A stretch of DNA of 64,000 bases from Tubiluchus corallicola (taxonomy: Eukaryota > Priapulida > Priapulimorpha > Priapulimorphida > Tubiluchidae). Position 1 is the stretch's first letter. Every line of letters begins with the position of its first letter. The notes beneath the pieces are model-generated. The model was given only the letters and a program-made list of their open reading frames with translations. It had not been told where the DNA came from and did no database searches. The position numbers were made by a program, and so were the translations under genes. Positions 1 through 13,400 of the stretch are shown here, one piece after another. The stretch covers positions 78,948-142,947 of the forward strand of contig JAQGDQ010000555.1 in NCBI GenBank assembly GCA_030141605.1, given 5' to 3'.

Positions 1-1300
1 CACAGAAACGAAAGAGAATTCTCTAGTGTGAAAGCGTCATTAGTCACCAAATGTTGTCAAATATAGGAAACTTGAACATTTAGGTGGGCAGATTAGAAGC
101 AATGACTAGCACATGGATTCATGCCGACCTTCCCAGAGTTTCTAAACGCAAACCCAAATTCACAACTATTTCCGGAACTAAATCTAAAGAGGCTGTCTGC
201 GGTGCATAGCATAGGCCTATACTTTTATTTTTCAAAAAATTACACTAATAGCATGCAGTTATTACAAAATTAATAGAACATACATAAAAAACACAAAAAT
301 AAATTAACAAAAATAATAAATCTGAATAATGTAAATAATTGCTATGGAATCATACTGACAAAAATGAAGCATAGATATTTGTTTCATTTGTACTACAATT
401 TAACATGCTTATTACATAAAAATGTGGCCCAACTTTGAATGACAAACTTATCTTTAAATTCAAGAAGAGCTCAGCATTATTAGGTACAAATATAAGAAAG
501 CATTGCAGTAATTAAGAGACTAATTATTAAAATACGATAAAAATTGTCTTTTACAGATAAAAAAAATTCAAGTTTTCTTAAAGAATTTCCCAAGCACTAC
601 ATAAGACAGCCATGTCTAGAACCGACAAAAACGTCCGTGTTAAAATGAAAGTTATTTAAGCTCCCAAATACTGTGAAAAGGGCGGATAAACTAGCCAGTA
701 GCCAAACTTTGATTCAGACAACAAATTGGAGGATTGTGAATAGCTAGTTCAAAGACTCTTATTAGATAGTTGTGAAAATGATTAGTATATGAATAAGTAT
801 AGGTAACCTAGTTGTTAAAATAGTTTGAAAGAAGTAATATAGAAATTTTTTGCTAATGCTGCAAATGGAATTGCATTAGTTAATAATGGGATCTAATAAG
901 TTTCATACCTTTTCGCCTTGAAATTTGAGTATGTTAATATCATATGTTCAGTCATACCTTTGGGGTAAGGTAATTTGGTTCTTGCTTGCCCACCTAGTGG
1001 AATATTGGTGAATTTCAGCAAGTGGACTAAAGTACATGTAAACATATTAAAATGTTTCAAAGTTTCAAATTTTTTTAAATATCTCGGGTAAAGTATTTTT
1101 TCACATTGATACATTGATTTTCCAGGATAGTGTACTGGCAATGTGTAGCCCAAGGTATTTGAAGTTGTCTGTTGCAGGGATACGATCAGTTCCCATGCAA
1201 ATGAAAAGTTGTCAGGAATAGTGCACAAACGGACTGAGATTTACGTATATCTTGCTTTATTATAATTAATTGCGAGCTTATTTGCTTGTATGTAGGAAAT
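1..1300. other. AT-rich sequence without a recognisable gene
   Basis: Only short open frames occur here and none shows a family signature or convincing splice sites. The stretch is strongly AT-rich with poly-A and poly-T runs. Confidence 0.5.
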
Positions 1301-1309
1301 GATTTGAGT

Positions 1310-1387
1310 AGTGTGAGGTGGGTGTACGACCATATTTAAGTAAGGTGAGTGTGTTAATGACCGTATGGTCATACACCCACCTCACTT
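1310..1387. repeat. Inverted repeat able to form a long hairpin
   Basis: Arms at 1310-1334 and 1364-1387 are reverse complements over about 24 bases with one or two mismatches. The core is GTGAGGTGGGTGTA and its complement. They are separated by about 29 bases. This may be a small foldback element or a transposon end. No flanking duplication was identified. Confidence 0.7.
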
Positions 1388-1654
1388 AAATGAAAAAATT
1401 ATTAAAGTTATGCGTGCTTTTGTAGACGACTTAATGAAATTGATGTGATAAAGTAAATGATGTAATAATAGCAAGGAAACACAAGGAAAACATAATATGT
1501 AATTACGATTTTGATATAGGCTGCGATGAATGAATAATTTCATTTAAATTGATTTATACCTTTTACTAATAAAGTAACAAAGGTCGTAATGGTAAAAGAA
1601 AAACATTAGTGCAAAAAGACACACGTCCACAAAAAAGAGAAAAAACCTCTGGTT

Positions 1655-2232
1655 TTCTACGCCAATGAATATTTACTAAGTAAAAATATCTTATATTGTT
1701 TGGTAGCTATTTTTAAAGGAGAGGAAATGATTGTATTGGGTACACTATTCCACAAAATAACTCCACTGTGCTGTAAGGTATTTAAGCTATATGCTGTGTT
1801 AAATTGTGTTTGAAAATAGTGTCCCATACTGGAAGACCTAGTATAATGAGAGTGAACATCTTTGATTAAGGTAAAGTAGTTAGTATATATTTCAGGCAAC
1901 TGCCGGTTATTATACTTATACATGGATTTAAACAATTTCAAGATTATAAATATCTTTTATTTTCAATAAACTAAGGTGTATGTACGATAGTGTTGTATGG
2001 TCTCTGTAATTGGCGAAAGTCATGTATTTAACTATTTTATTCTGAACTGTTAATAGTGGTTGTAATAAGTATCTTTTTGTTTGCCACCATGACAACACAC
2101 AGTATTGGAGGTACGGATAGACTAAGGCATGGTAGATCATTTTCAAAACAGGCAAATTAATAAAATGTCTTAACTTTGCAAAAATACCAGCTGTTTTGTT
2201 TAATTTTGTTGCTGTAGAGGATAATTTTGACT
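1655..2232 (-). mobile_element. LINE fragment, C-terminal reverse-transcriptase region (decayed)
   Basis: Two minus-strand frames (2155-1928 and 1941-1657) together read as the end of a non-LTR RT protein. The first has the thumb-type signature KMIYHALVYPYLQYC followed by a region ending in RDHTTLSYIHL. The second continues with MYKYNNRQLP and a GVILWNSVP motif typical of LINE ORF2 C-termini. The two frames are out of phase, so the copy is frameshifted. It resembles the fragment at 7.6-8.2 kb and belongs to the same or a sister family. The 5' truncation point coincides with the 3' end of the next LINE near 2233, so that element may have inserted here. Confidence 0.75.
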
Positions 2233-3920
2233 TTCAAGATTCAAGATTCAAGAGTTTTATTCATTTTCCACATTGCATCATTACAATTAGCATTAAAATA
2301 CAGATAATTTTCCATTTGAGTAAATATAAATATAAATATGAATAAATGCAATATTATTAAGAAATTTCATAATGCGGGATATACATGTGCAAATTTCATT
2401 ACAGAATAATTTTTTGATGCATACAGTTTGAGCCTAAAAGCATAGCTTGACAGGCCAAACTGTATGTGGAAATCTTAAAAAAAATGGGGGGGGAGTAGTG
2501 AATGAAAGATGAAATGGAGCGAGAAACTAAGAAAAACTGTGATCATGGTTACAAAGTGTTCAGTATCCTGTTAAACATAGTCACGTTATATTAAGATTAC
2601 TGTAGCAAAAAATGCAGGTTATTACCATTATCAAATTGTGTTACTCTTCAATACTTTTGAAATATTTCTTTTCTGACGGTTTTTTTAAAAGTTAAAAGGG
2701 AGTGACTACATTTCGAATTGCGGCTTAGTCTGTTCCATAGGACTGGCCCCATATAGCTGATGAAGTGTTTCGCCATATTTGTTCTACAACGTCTTGGTAT
2801 ATATTCATTATGTCTGGTATTGTATTTTTTTACATTTATCTTGACTGGATTTTCAAAAAAAGTTGGAAATAAGTTGTTGTTGGTTCTATACATGTATATA
2901 CATCCATTAAAATTAATAACATCATCCAGAAGTAATATTTGACATTGCTTAAAATGTGTAGTAGTAATTGTGCTCCTTTTGTCTAGTTTGAAGATGACAC
3001 GTAAAAATTTTCGTTGTAAAACTCTTAAGCATTCTAAATTTGTAGTATAAGTAAAGCCCCATAATGTTGTGCAGTAATTTAAATATGATAATATTAAACT
3101 GTTGTATAATGTTAGAAGATGTTCGGTGTTCAGAAAGTTTTTAATATATGAGATGATACCTATATTTTTTGATATTTTTAATCTGATCATGAATATATGT
3201 GGTCGCCAGTCTAAATGCTCATTCAGTATTAATCCCAGAAATTTCAGTTCTTTTACACGTGTAATTCTTTTATGGTCTATTATTAAATCGTGGTTCGCCT
3301 GAATTGGTTTATTTCGGGATCTAAACAGAATGTATTTTGTTTTTGATGAATTTAGTGAAAGTTTATTTGTTTTGAACCATATTGCTAGATCATGTAGAAC
3401 TGTATTTATGTAGTCAATATTGGTTTCTATTTTATGAAAGCTAAAAAAAATGCTTGTATCATCAGCAAACTGAAATAAATTGTGATTTTTAACACAACAT
3501 TTGATGTCATTAATATAAATTAGAAAAAGTAGTGGCCCGAGGACTGAGCCTTGGGGCATGCCACATTTGATTGTTGTTACATCTGAAAAAGCGTTATTAT
3601 ATTTTACTGTCTGAGTGCGCCCTGTTAAATAATTCTTTAGCCACATATGAGGCAAACCTCTGATACCGTAATAGTACAACTTATTTAGCAGAATGTCATG
3701 ATTTACTGCATCAAATGCTTTTGATAGGTCGCAAAATACTCCGTAGGATGTGCCATTTTTTTCAACAGTATTAATGATATTTTCTATAATTTTTCTTAAG
3801 GCCATTTCAGTGGAGCTACCTTTTCTGAAACCAAATTGTTTATTACTCAGAATTCTTTTTTTTATTAAATAATGAGATAACTGATTGTAAAAAACTTTTT
3901 CTAATATTTTTGATATAAAA
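2233..3920 (-). mobile_element. 5'-truncated PHD-type LINE copy with intact RT C-terminal ORF
   Basis: The element reads on the minus strand from about 3920 to 2233 and is closely similar to the RT half of the near full-length LINE at 46.7-50.5 kb. The 385-codon ORF (3805-2648) contains RT motif A (DLSKAFDAVNH), motif B (GMPQGSVLGP) and motif C with FADD in place of YADD. Unlike the longer copy, it keeps the complete C-terminus (FKKTVRKEIFQKY). The open frame continues upstream of the first ATG to the truncation point, so that ATG is not the element's real start. The 3' end carries a tandem CTTGAAT-type tail, which matches the CTTGAAA repeats ending the other copy. The domains before RT motif A (PHD finger, endonuclease) are missing, so this is a dead insertion. 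Confidence 0.9.
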
Positions 3921-3930
3921 GTACTTCTAT

Positions 3931-4340
3931 ATGTAACCTGGGTGTGAGTCTCTTCTAGAAGGACATATCTCCTATTTGCTAGTGCTTTCCTTCTAGATAA
4001 TTTTCAGAAGGCGTCGGTGCGACATGGTATGGTAAACGGACATTTTATTATTATTATTATTTACTAATTTCTAACGAGTGGCTTCGCTTGTAAGTGCAAC
4101 AGTTTGAAATTATTTTACAACGCACATATAACTTACATAACTTTCCCTTAATGTAAACAATCTAGATATAACGCTTACCCACGAAGCTGGAAATGAAAAG
4201 AATATATGATGTTAGATATCAAATCCATTTCCTGGTGGCAACAATGCGAGAATTAATCCGCAATCTTATCAGTTATGGTTGCTTGCTTTCAGAAATACAG
4301 ATCCGTACAATTCCTACTTTTTAATGTAAAGGCGGATACT
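3931..4340. other. Possible short insertion flanked by 9 bp direct repeats
   Basis: The nonamer TACTTCTAT occurs at 3922-3930 and again at 4341-4349, directly bracketing this segment. The segment starts with TTCTAGAAGG/CCTTCTAGA-type inverted motifs (about 3955-4000). No terminal inverted repeats are clear. It could be a small transposon or a chance repeat. Confidence 0.3.
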
Positions 4341-4349
4341 TACTTCTAT

Positions 4350-4990
4350 GCGATGCTTTCACACAATATCAGAGCAGTGTTACGCACTTTAGTTAGTTCC
4401 ATACTAGTTGGTGATTAAATCCATTTTTGGTACTTCAGGTAATAGCAAGACGGGAAATCATAAAAAGTATTACGAACGGAAAAATACAGAAAGCAATATG
4501 GCTTTCAAGACTGTTTCACGACTTCGAAGAGTGAAACTATGCGAACCTTATCGTATGTTGATGAAAATTATTATTATCATAACTTAAAGGAAACAGGCAA
4601 TCATACAACATCGTACCAATTACCGCTGTATCACCTGTCAGCCAATTGTAAATCATGTTTGAGAAGGAACCACAACCCAGTTTAACAGGTTGCAGAGTAT
4701 TCATCTAGATTGACGGGAATTTGTGTCACACACTCTCTCTCTCCCTTTGTTTTTAATAAATGCAATATTATGCATGCTGTTTTTACAAAGATATTATTAA
4801 TTTTTACTATGCAAATAAATCTAGTCTAATGTTAATGACTTTTGCCTGTGTTTTGGCTAACTGTAATAATTACAAAGGTTTTGTTTCAGTTATGTGTTAT
4901 TTCAAACATTCTGCTTTGTTTGCTAAAATATTGAAGAATATAGCACATGCGTATTATCATAATGATTTGTGAGCCTCCTATAATATTGTA
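4350..4990. other. No gene recognised
   Basis: AT-rich sequence with a CT-rich stretch near 4730-4745. No open frame with family features. Confidence 0.5.
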
Positions 4991-4997
4991 ACGGATC

Positions 4998-5700
4998 CAA
5001 TTACAATTACAATTGTACAATTACAATTACAATTACAATTACAATTACAATTACAATTGTACAATTACAATTACAATTACAATTACAATTACAATTACAA
5101 TTGTACAATTACAATTACAATTACAATTACAATTACAATTACAAATTACAATTACAATTACAATTACAATTACAATTACAATTACAATTACAATTGTACA
5201 ATTACAATTACAATTACAATTACAATTGTACAATTACAATTACAATTACAATTACAATTACAATTACAATTACAATTACAATTACAATTACAATTACAAT
5301 TACAATTACAATTACAATTACAATTACAATTACAATTACAATTACAATTACAATTACAATTACAATTACAATTACAATTACAATTACAATTACAATTACA
5401 ATTACAATTACAATTACAATTACAATTACAATTACAATTACAATTACAATTACAATTACAATTACAATTACAATTACAATTACAATTACAATTACAATTA
5501 CAATTATAATTGTACAATTACAATTACAATTATAATTATACAATTATAATTATACAATTACAATTACAATTGTACAAGTACAATTACATTTACAATTACA
5601 ATTATAATTATACAATTACAATTACAATTGTACAAGTACAATTACATTTACAATTACAATTATACAATTGCTACAATTCTACAATTACAATTACAATTAC
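4998..5700. repeat. (ACAATT)n hexanucleotide microsatellite, about 700 bp
   Basis: This is a near-perfect run of the hexamer ACAATT, interrupted by GT insertions that create TTGTACAA palindromes. It becomes degenerate after about 5500 (TATAATTATACAATT variants). All six frames stay open over long distances only because of the repeat. The apparent YNYN, QLQL and TITI peptides are not genes. Confidence 0.97.
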
Positions 5701-5809
5701 AATCTGTTTTATACAGGTACATTTGCAACATTTGCATTACTGGGCTTCTCAACCATACCCATTACTAACATTAGGGGTTGGTCATAATCTGCCTTCGTAA
5801 CAATATGTT

Positions 5810-6950
5810 AGTGTTAACATTTGCCTGTAATACTGTGAGGTCACAGTAATTACATCCATATTAAAATTATTCTGTACTATGTTAAATTTTTGTACACTAT
5901 TTTAATTTCAGCATAATGAAAAGTTCACTTTTGTTCTGGGATGGGGTTGCATCCTTGTCCATCTCTCATCTTCTTACCTCTGTTCTTCCCACTTTTGGTA
6001 GAGATCTTCTGCTACGCTTTACTTCAAGGGTTATGCGTAAGTGAATTTCCGCACCCCTTGCAATCACTGTGCCGTAATTTCGTTGTTATTGACATCATAT
6101 GTTATGCTATTATAAAGAAAAGACGTTTTTGCGGCAGATTTGGGGTCCTATAATGCACGGGCTGTGAATCAGTTTGATATTTTACTGCCACTTCAAGCAA
6201 AGTGACTTTTGGTTTATCATTATCTATTCTTTTGAAAGGAGACCAGATGGTACCTTTGCTGTGTTTCAGGAGTAGTTGTGAAACATCATCACGTACGTCA
6301 ATTCGTTCCAAAGTTCAACCGATTTGTTCAGTTTTGTCACTAGTTGTTAGTGGAGCTCCTGAAGTATGGGCGTTCAGGTTCTGAGAATTTACCTAATTTA
6401 ATATTGTTGCTGCCAAATGTAAAAACAAGAATCTTTCCCCTACTTCCTCGGTTTTTTAGCTGCTAGTGAAGTATCATAATTATGGTGACATATTTGGAGT
6501 TTCTGGAATTCTGATAGCCAACCTGCTAGACTGGTCAAGCTTATGATGCATGAACACTACAGATGGCTATAGATAACACACTGCAGTTATTTGTTTCGAT
6601 GCATGTTCCTGAGTGGCGCCTAGGTATGACAATGTCCGCGGCTATACAACTGCATTGTCAGTGGTATTTTCGACTGGTATTTCTTTCCTCTCCTTCAATT
6701 AAACCTGAGTTGGGGTTAATTGGAATTTTTGATATTTACAGCACTTATTTTCAAACACACATGTACATGTAATTAAGTTTCGTAAGCGGTTAATTTAAAG
6801 AGAATTAGTAGACTAGTGGCAAAAGTAAATCACAAACATTAAACATTACATGAAATAATGCCAGAGGCAAAAGTTTGTGAAATCACCCTGTATCGTAAAG
6901 AGCTATTGCCTAGAATTTACCATATATTTTAAAAATTTCTCATGTTCTTT
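5810..6950. other. No supported gene; weak minus-strand open frame at 6311-6102
   Basis: A 69-codon minus-strand frame (6311-6102, beginning MERIDVRDD) has ordinary-looking amino-acid composition and could be a relic exon. It shows no recognisable domain. The rest of the stretch shows nothing identifiable. Confidence 0.25.
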
Positions 6951-6954
6951 TTTG

Positions 6955-8165
6955 TAGAAAAAGATACAGATACAGAATAATTTATTTGTCTCAATAACGT
7001 AATAAACATAGCATTAACAAATGATGTGACTACTAATAGAGACAGGGTGGCGAAAAGACAGAAAAGTCATCAAGTCTACCACCCTTCTACTAATTTAATA
7101 ACAAAAATCTTAGTACTGTGAGCTATGTAAGTTAAACTATAACATAAATGTAAATTAAATTATTATATCTTATCTAGAGCATTATTCTTGTATAGCAGCA
7201 GTTGTTAGTTAGTAGCACATGCATATGGTATACTTGCATAGCTGGATTAGTCAATAATATGTGAAAACAATTTTAATTTACAATTAAAATTGATCAATAC
7301 TTTGTCATATAGCATAACTGTTAACTGATACTGACCACATGCAGCCGTAAGCATAGCGATGGCATGCACCACTTTCCATGTGTTGGACTATAGGTATTTC
7401 ACTAAATTCACATCTGCAAACTGAATAATCCAGCCAAAAACAACGTAATTCCATAAGGTCATTTTCATTTTATTTCAAACCTTAAGCATCTGGAAATATT
7501 AACAAACACAATTATCAGGACGTAGAATAATTAATGAGCATAGAATTATAAATCAAATTATAGCTCAAGATGATTATTAATAAATATAACAAAAATCAAT
7601 TTAAAAAAGAATTAATGTTCACTAATATTTGGAGATTATTTTAGTACGACATTTTTTACTGCTGTTTTAAAGATGGAGAAGATTTAATAGAAGATTCAAG
7701 GCCATTCCAGAACTTTACACTCAAAAATTGCAAGAAATTTAAACCATAAGATGTTAGAAATCATTACTGGAAATAGTGTCCCCTAGTAGCTGCTCTAGTA
7801 GTATACGAGTGTGAATCTCTAATTAGTTTAAAGTAGCTAGGATACAAGGACGGCAACATCTTGTTTTCATACTTGTACATAAACTTAAACAGCTTTACAG
7901 AGTAAATATCTTTTAATTTAAGGACACCAAGGGAAATATATGAGAGTGTGGCATGATCACGCATTTTTGCAAACTTCATTAGTTTAACAATTTTATTATG
8001 TACAGTATTTAGCGGATACAGATAAGTAATTTTGGCTTTTCCCCAGGATAGAATGCAATATTTCAGGTAGGAATAGACAAGTGCATGGTATATGAGTTTT
8101 AATGTGTCTCTGTCAATATGGTGTCTGAGTTTAGCAATAATAAAAGAAAACATTTATTTCTCATA
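6955..8165 (-). mobile_element. 5'-truncated LINE with (CTGTAT)n-type 3' tail
   Basis: On the minus strand the frame at 8153-7764 encodes a LINE RT C-terminal segment (LKLIYHALVYSYLKYC, then RDHATLSYISLGVLKLKDIY). It is clearly related to the fragment at 1.7-2.2 kb. The untranslated 3' part runs to about 6957, where a short hexanucleotide tail (complement of AGATACAGATACAG) ends the element. The RT catalytic half is absent. The copy is inactive. Confidence 0.75.
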
Positions 8166-8399
8166 CCAGACAAATAAATTTATCCTGTAATATTACACAT
8201 AACCAAAACCATCACAAATGGGCTCTGAAGTTGTCACAATTGGTTTATTACTGACAAATCAGTTTATTGACTGATATACATTGACAGAATATCAAAAATA
8301 CTATGAAGCATCTTAATGTTCGTTTATTGTACAAATTTCCAGTGGAAAGAGAAACAAGAATCGAAATTTACTGAGGGAAGCAGTGTTAGCAGCGTTTAT

Positions 8400-8560
8400 T
8401 AATTTCGTCTCAATAATTGACGCGCTTACGGCGGTGCGTTTTTCTGCGCGCGTGTGCTCGTTGAATGCAAGAAAGCTAACGCGAAAAGAAGTTTAGCGTG
8501 TGCATGCTCAGGACGCTCGTTTTTGCCACTTTTGCGGCCGTCGATGTATGTGGGTTTGGA
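8400..8560. promoter_or_regulatory. Local GC/CpG-rich island
   Basis: A short patch with many CG dinucleotides (GACGCGCTTACGGCGG, TCTGCGCGCGTG, GCGGCCGTCG) stands out from the AT-rich surroundings. Such patches often mark promoters, but no gene start is identifiable next to it. Confidence 0.3.
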
Positions 8561-9359
8561 ATGAAATTTTCGATTTTAATCTGATTTACGAGTAAGCGTT
8601 TTCGTCTACTGTTTGATTTGTAAACATTATACGCCAGCCTAAATTTTCAGTAAGTCTGAACTATGACTTTTCGTCAGTCAAATCTTAAGTTTCTTAAGCT
8701 GAAGGTCATGTGGCCGTCCGGTAACTTCCTCATCATGTGATTAATGTTTGTAAAATGCGTACTTACATAGCATAATCGTCCATGAGTCGGCGATTAAGCT
8801 TTTCTAGGTGTTCACATATCCTGAATCTCCATTTCATGAGAATTATTTTGATACTAAGCTCGTCACTCTATGTTATTTCCAAACTGAGATAATCCACATT
8901 GCAGTTGAGGTGCATGTTATGCACCTGGAAAACGTAGTCATGAGAAAATCGCTGTTAAAGTTAGCTGTTGTTTTTGGTCGCGTTTCCACAAAATACAAAA
9001 CAATCGTGCAAATGTTATTTGCTATGGACTTTGCAAAAACATATTGATGTTATGTTTAAATCCAGTAGATGGTTCTTTCTGACGAAGATCTAGGCTTGGC
9101 TACAGAAAAAAACCTGAAGGCTGAAGCAAAATGACTGCTTTCGTGAGCTATTACCGGAGCTTGAAAGTACAAGTTTTTCTCAATTGCATTACTACTTTCT
9201 AGACAGAAAAGCGGGTACGGGGTTATAAATATGCATTTTTTGATAATTTGATGCTAGAATATGAGAGTCCAATATACTTAGTGTTTGTTTTTACAAAATA
9301 CGAAAAATTGGCATTAGAACAGATTTTGGTGCATTCTACTTTGAAGCATCATAACGTAG

Positions 9360-9720
9360 TGTTTGACTCGGGGATGAGAATTTTCTGCGGATACGTGGAA
9401 ATCCGAGTTTTTGGAAGACCAGTAGTGCCATTTCTGTAAATCGCGTAAATTCGTTGAGAAAATTTTACGGATCCAATATATTATTTCACAAGCAGACCGC
9501 TAGTTGGCAGGCTGTCACTTTGCTTACATCACGTACATCAGTGTAACCATGTGTATATCTGTATGTATAAAAATATAGAATCAATTGTGCGGAGTTATTT
9601 GAGTCAATTCCAGACAGTTTTTATATACTTTTGCATAGGAGCAGCCAGTACTTAGGCATTTTTGAGACAATTAGGTATTTTAAATTATGCATGAATCAAG
9701 GTAATTGATGTTTTAAGTGC
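9360..9720 (+). repeat. Interspersed repeat copy 1 (inverted partner at 17.2-17.5 kb)
   Basis: This segment matches the reverse complement of 17220-17535. Shared landmarks in order are TTTACATTACGTACATCAGTG-like sequence, AAAAATATAGAATCAATT, TTTTGCATAGG and TTTTTGAG(A/G)CAATTAGGT. The two copies are moderately diverged, which indicates a dispersed non-coding repeat family such as a MITE or SINE. No coding capacity is seen. Confidence 0.7.
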
Positions 9721-10084
9721 ACTTAGAGGCTCTCTGTGGTCACAAAATTGCAATTTGTTGCTGACTCCAAGGGGGCTTTGTCCCTCAACCCCATTGGAGG
9801 CCTTGGCGGCCCCAAAACCCCCGGCCTCTTTCAGAGTTTTTTGCAATTTGTCATTCTCATCCCTGATTTGACTATGCCGACATGTGGATGGTTTTGGTTT
9901 GCAAGCACCAAATTATCTGATAGAAATTTCAATTAATTTCTAGCTGTGCTTCTGTATGTTGATCTTATAGTTTGGCAGTTGTGATTGTGTAAGAGTTTTG
10001 ACCCGTCTCTAATTTGTTAATATAATTTACTGACTGTAATTTCATATTTTTGTAACCTATTGAGAGGCAAATAAAATTTTTAAA

Positions 10085-10294
10085 TTGAATTGAATAATCA
10101 CAGGCCCATTCATCATTGGCTGGTTGAGAAGCAGACAATGGACGTTGAATGCTAGCCACTCCGTTTTTCAACATCCTTCCCGAAATATTTGGATTCGTGT
10201 AGTCAGTGACAAGCTGTTTTTCGTTTCTAGACTTTGGACACTTTGGTGTATCAAAGGCATTAGATTTTAAAACAAGAACCATTCCATAGATCAA
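10085..10294 (-). other. Unassigned minus-strand open frame upstream of Arl2
   Basis: A minus-strand frame starting at 10294 (MIYGMVLVLK...) stays open for about 70 codons of normal composition, ending WACDY. It then runs into AT-rich sequence that looks non-coding. It lies head-to-head with the Arl2 gene about 150 bp away, so it could be the first exon of a divergently transcribed gene or a relic. I do not recognise the protein. Confidence 0.25.
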
Positions 10295-10440
10295 AATATA
10301 GAATATTTTGTCTAACCTTGTCTGTGCTGCATTTGTTTCTGTGCTAAAATGTAAACACGGCTCTTGCGGCCCTATCTCAGAGTTTTATTTCGTAACTGTG
10401 TTTTCATAACATTTTCAGCTGTCTAACCTGATCTGGCATA

Positions 10441-13400
10441 ATGGGTCTTCTCACAATATTGAAGAAAATGAAAGAAAAGGAGAAAGAAGTGAGAATTTTG
10501 ATGTTGTATCCTTTTTTGAAGTTGTTTTTTCCTTGAAAATTGTAAATGGGTCGTTCTCCACAGAATGTATAATTTTTGTCCCAGGATAATTTTTTTTAAA
10601 TAACAAAGTTTCTGGTGCAATACTGTCTCATGACTGGTAGACACCAAAGAAAGAGACTTATTCCAGTTGTATTTGTAGACAGAAAAGTGATTTGGACATT
10701 TCTACTGAAGCTGAAATCAATTCCTCTGAAAGTTTTTCCCATTTTCAACTTTTCCATTACATTAGATTTGGCAGAAAGTTTCCGTTTAAAAATTAATTTG
10801 CAGTATTTTATTCTACGCAGCACACATTGAAGTAAAAATCCTCTTCCCAAATACTTTCAGAACTAGCAAATATTCGTGTTGCTTAATTTCATGTGTCTCC
10901 GTGTTCATGTGTCATTCCTGTTACTTTGGCAGAAAAGCTGAGGCATGTACCACTGATTGACTCAATTGGTTTAAATATTTGTTAGCAGAGAGCACCACCT
11001 ATTGTGATTTGGCAAACTTTTTAACGGTGGCTTCTCCGATGTTTTTTTAAGTTTCCTGACAAAAGTTTTGGTTCATTGTTATTGGTAGATCCATCTATAG
11101 GTAATTGAAAAATGCTTCCATAATTTGGTAATGATATAAAATAAGTTTAGTTAAAAAAGAAGTGTTGTTTTTTCAGATGTGAAATTGACGAAAAATTTGC
11201 ATGATTTTTGCTTGATTGGCTTTAGTAGGTATAATAATGGCAGCTGTCACAACGTAAGCTGAACAGTCCAATGTATTTCTAATAAATTTGAGTTAATATG
11301 GAGTTCTCACTGAAATACTAAAGTTGGAAAGGTATCTCAGAAAATCTGCTTGATGACTCGAAATTTTACTTGCAGCTTGGCAACAGTTAGTAAAGAAGGA
11401 GTGACAAAGTTTTTATATCTATTCATAATTTTACATCAATTTTATCAGTTTTAAATAGTTTACTTTTATAGTATTTTTGAGCTTTAGTCTTAAAACAAGT
11501 TAAGCACTAAAAATTTTATTCGCTATGATTCACATTATAATAAGAGCACGGTTAGTACAAACTCAAATTTACATTAAAATTGAAATGGATTAGTTTATTT
11601 GTGTCATTCCATATGGATACGTACCGTTTAATGACACACAATCCATTACTGTGCAAATATTTGTATTACCTAATTATAATAGATTGTGATATTCTGGGCC
11701 ATGTCAGTGTGATGATTTATCGGTAGAGAGTAAACTTGGGACATTTGGAAGTTGTTAACCTTCCATTTAGTGGTTATCAGTTGCTGTCGGCTAACCGGTA
11801 AAGCGTTACCGATGACGTCATACATATAAGAAAATGTACACATGACTTGCACGATTTAGCATGCTTCAGCGAAGGTGTCCAACATGCCGGCATCCTTGTA
11901 GCATACGCGTGTGAAAACTTTTTGCAATTTGCTGTTTGGATGCGTCTTGGGCTACCAGATTCATTGAAACAATGTTTTATATTATAGTACAATTTTATGT
12001 AGTACGCTAAGTGCGTACGCCAACTCAGAAAAGATATAAGGTTTCATTAATACGGATACACAGAAAACTTAGCTAAGTAACGGTTAAATGATTAGTGATT
12101 TTCTAAAGGGTTTCACCGGTTAGCGGTCGGTTAAGCAGTTAAGCGTATCAGCCCTAGTAGAGAATATACTGTCAGGTGTTACGTGTACATGTAGGACAAT
12201 AGAGGGGGAGTAGACGTATTAGCTTGGTCCACCAGCCATTTCGTTTGCAACAGACATTTGTGTATGGCCTCGTGTATAACATTGAATAAGCCTTTTCACA
12301 GTTTTACAATTGATGATGATCGTTAAAAGTTCAAAGGTTAAGTGTACCAGACAATTCATTTGTGTGTGCTTGACAACGCCTCACAGCCCATTCTGTTGTC
12401 ATAGTAACAAAAGTTGGCAAGAACTTTACCTACTTTTCATTTTTTCTTACGCACAAAGAAACTGTGAAAACGCTTATAGCATCACATACAAGCTTCCTAT
12501 GTAGCATTAGACGTTTTAGCTTTACATGTTCAAATTCAATGATATTGTCACGTGTCGACATTGCTTCACTTAACCGATTGACATCAGAGGTTTAGATAAT
12601 GCCGGCAAGACGACGATAGTGAAGAAGTTCAATGGTGAAGACGTTTCTACTATATCACCAACTCTTGGTTTTAATATCAAAACTTTAGAACATAAAGGGT
12701 AATGTTTTTATGCAAATTATTTTCAAAGTAAAACTTTGGAGAACCAAAAATCTAGCAAACATAAAGCTAGAGATTTAGTCATTCTTGCGTAAATGCAGTT
12801 GTTAAAATTTCCTGTGTCTTACTTCATGAACTCAAAAGATTTCAGTAGGGAGGGGAAAAATGTCATATTTCAAAATGCTTTGTGAAAGTTTGAAGCTGAA
12901 TAACGGAATATTTAAAACCAGTCGAAACAAAGTTTGTGTATTTTTCTCTGGTTAGCAGTAATGTTTTAAATTTTTTCAATGCACATTTTTTAGCCTTGCT
13001 TTTTAATTTTTTATTTAGCTTACAAAATTGTCTTAAAATTATGGGTTATCGTTTCTCTTCTACGCTTGAACTTATCTTTTGATAATTGTGGTATAAGCGG
13101 CAACACTGCCTAGCCGTTGGTTCACCTGATTTGGTGGAAAGTGCGACATTTTTAGCCTTCAGTACGATAATCAGCATCATATAAAGTGACAACCACGGCC
13201 GAGAGTTAGCCGTAAAAAACATGGCTGCATTTTTGCCGAATAACCTTGTTATAATAATTATTGCATTTGTGTTTTCAGTTAAAAAGACTGTACTTTTATA
13301 TGACTGCATTAGGCAAGTATATTGCATTGGTGGTCGCCATGAAAAATATTAGCTGCCTGTTTTGCAATTGGATGGTAATAGAAGTATTTTTATTGTCAGC

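Noticed and set aside
5013-5549. Long frames encoding YN, QL, TI or NC dipeptide repeats
   Set aside because: They are translations of the (ACAATT)n microsatellite in every frame.
9770-9830. G/C-run segment GGGGGCTTTGTCCCTCAACC
   Set aside because: Resembles common low-complexity pieces of invertebrate transposons, but no element ends could be found.
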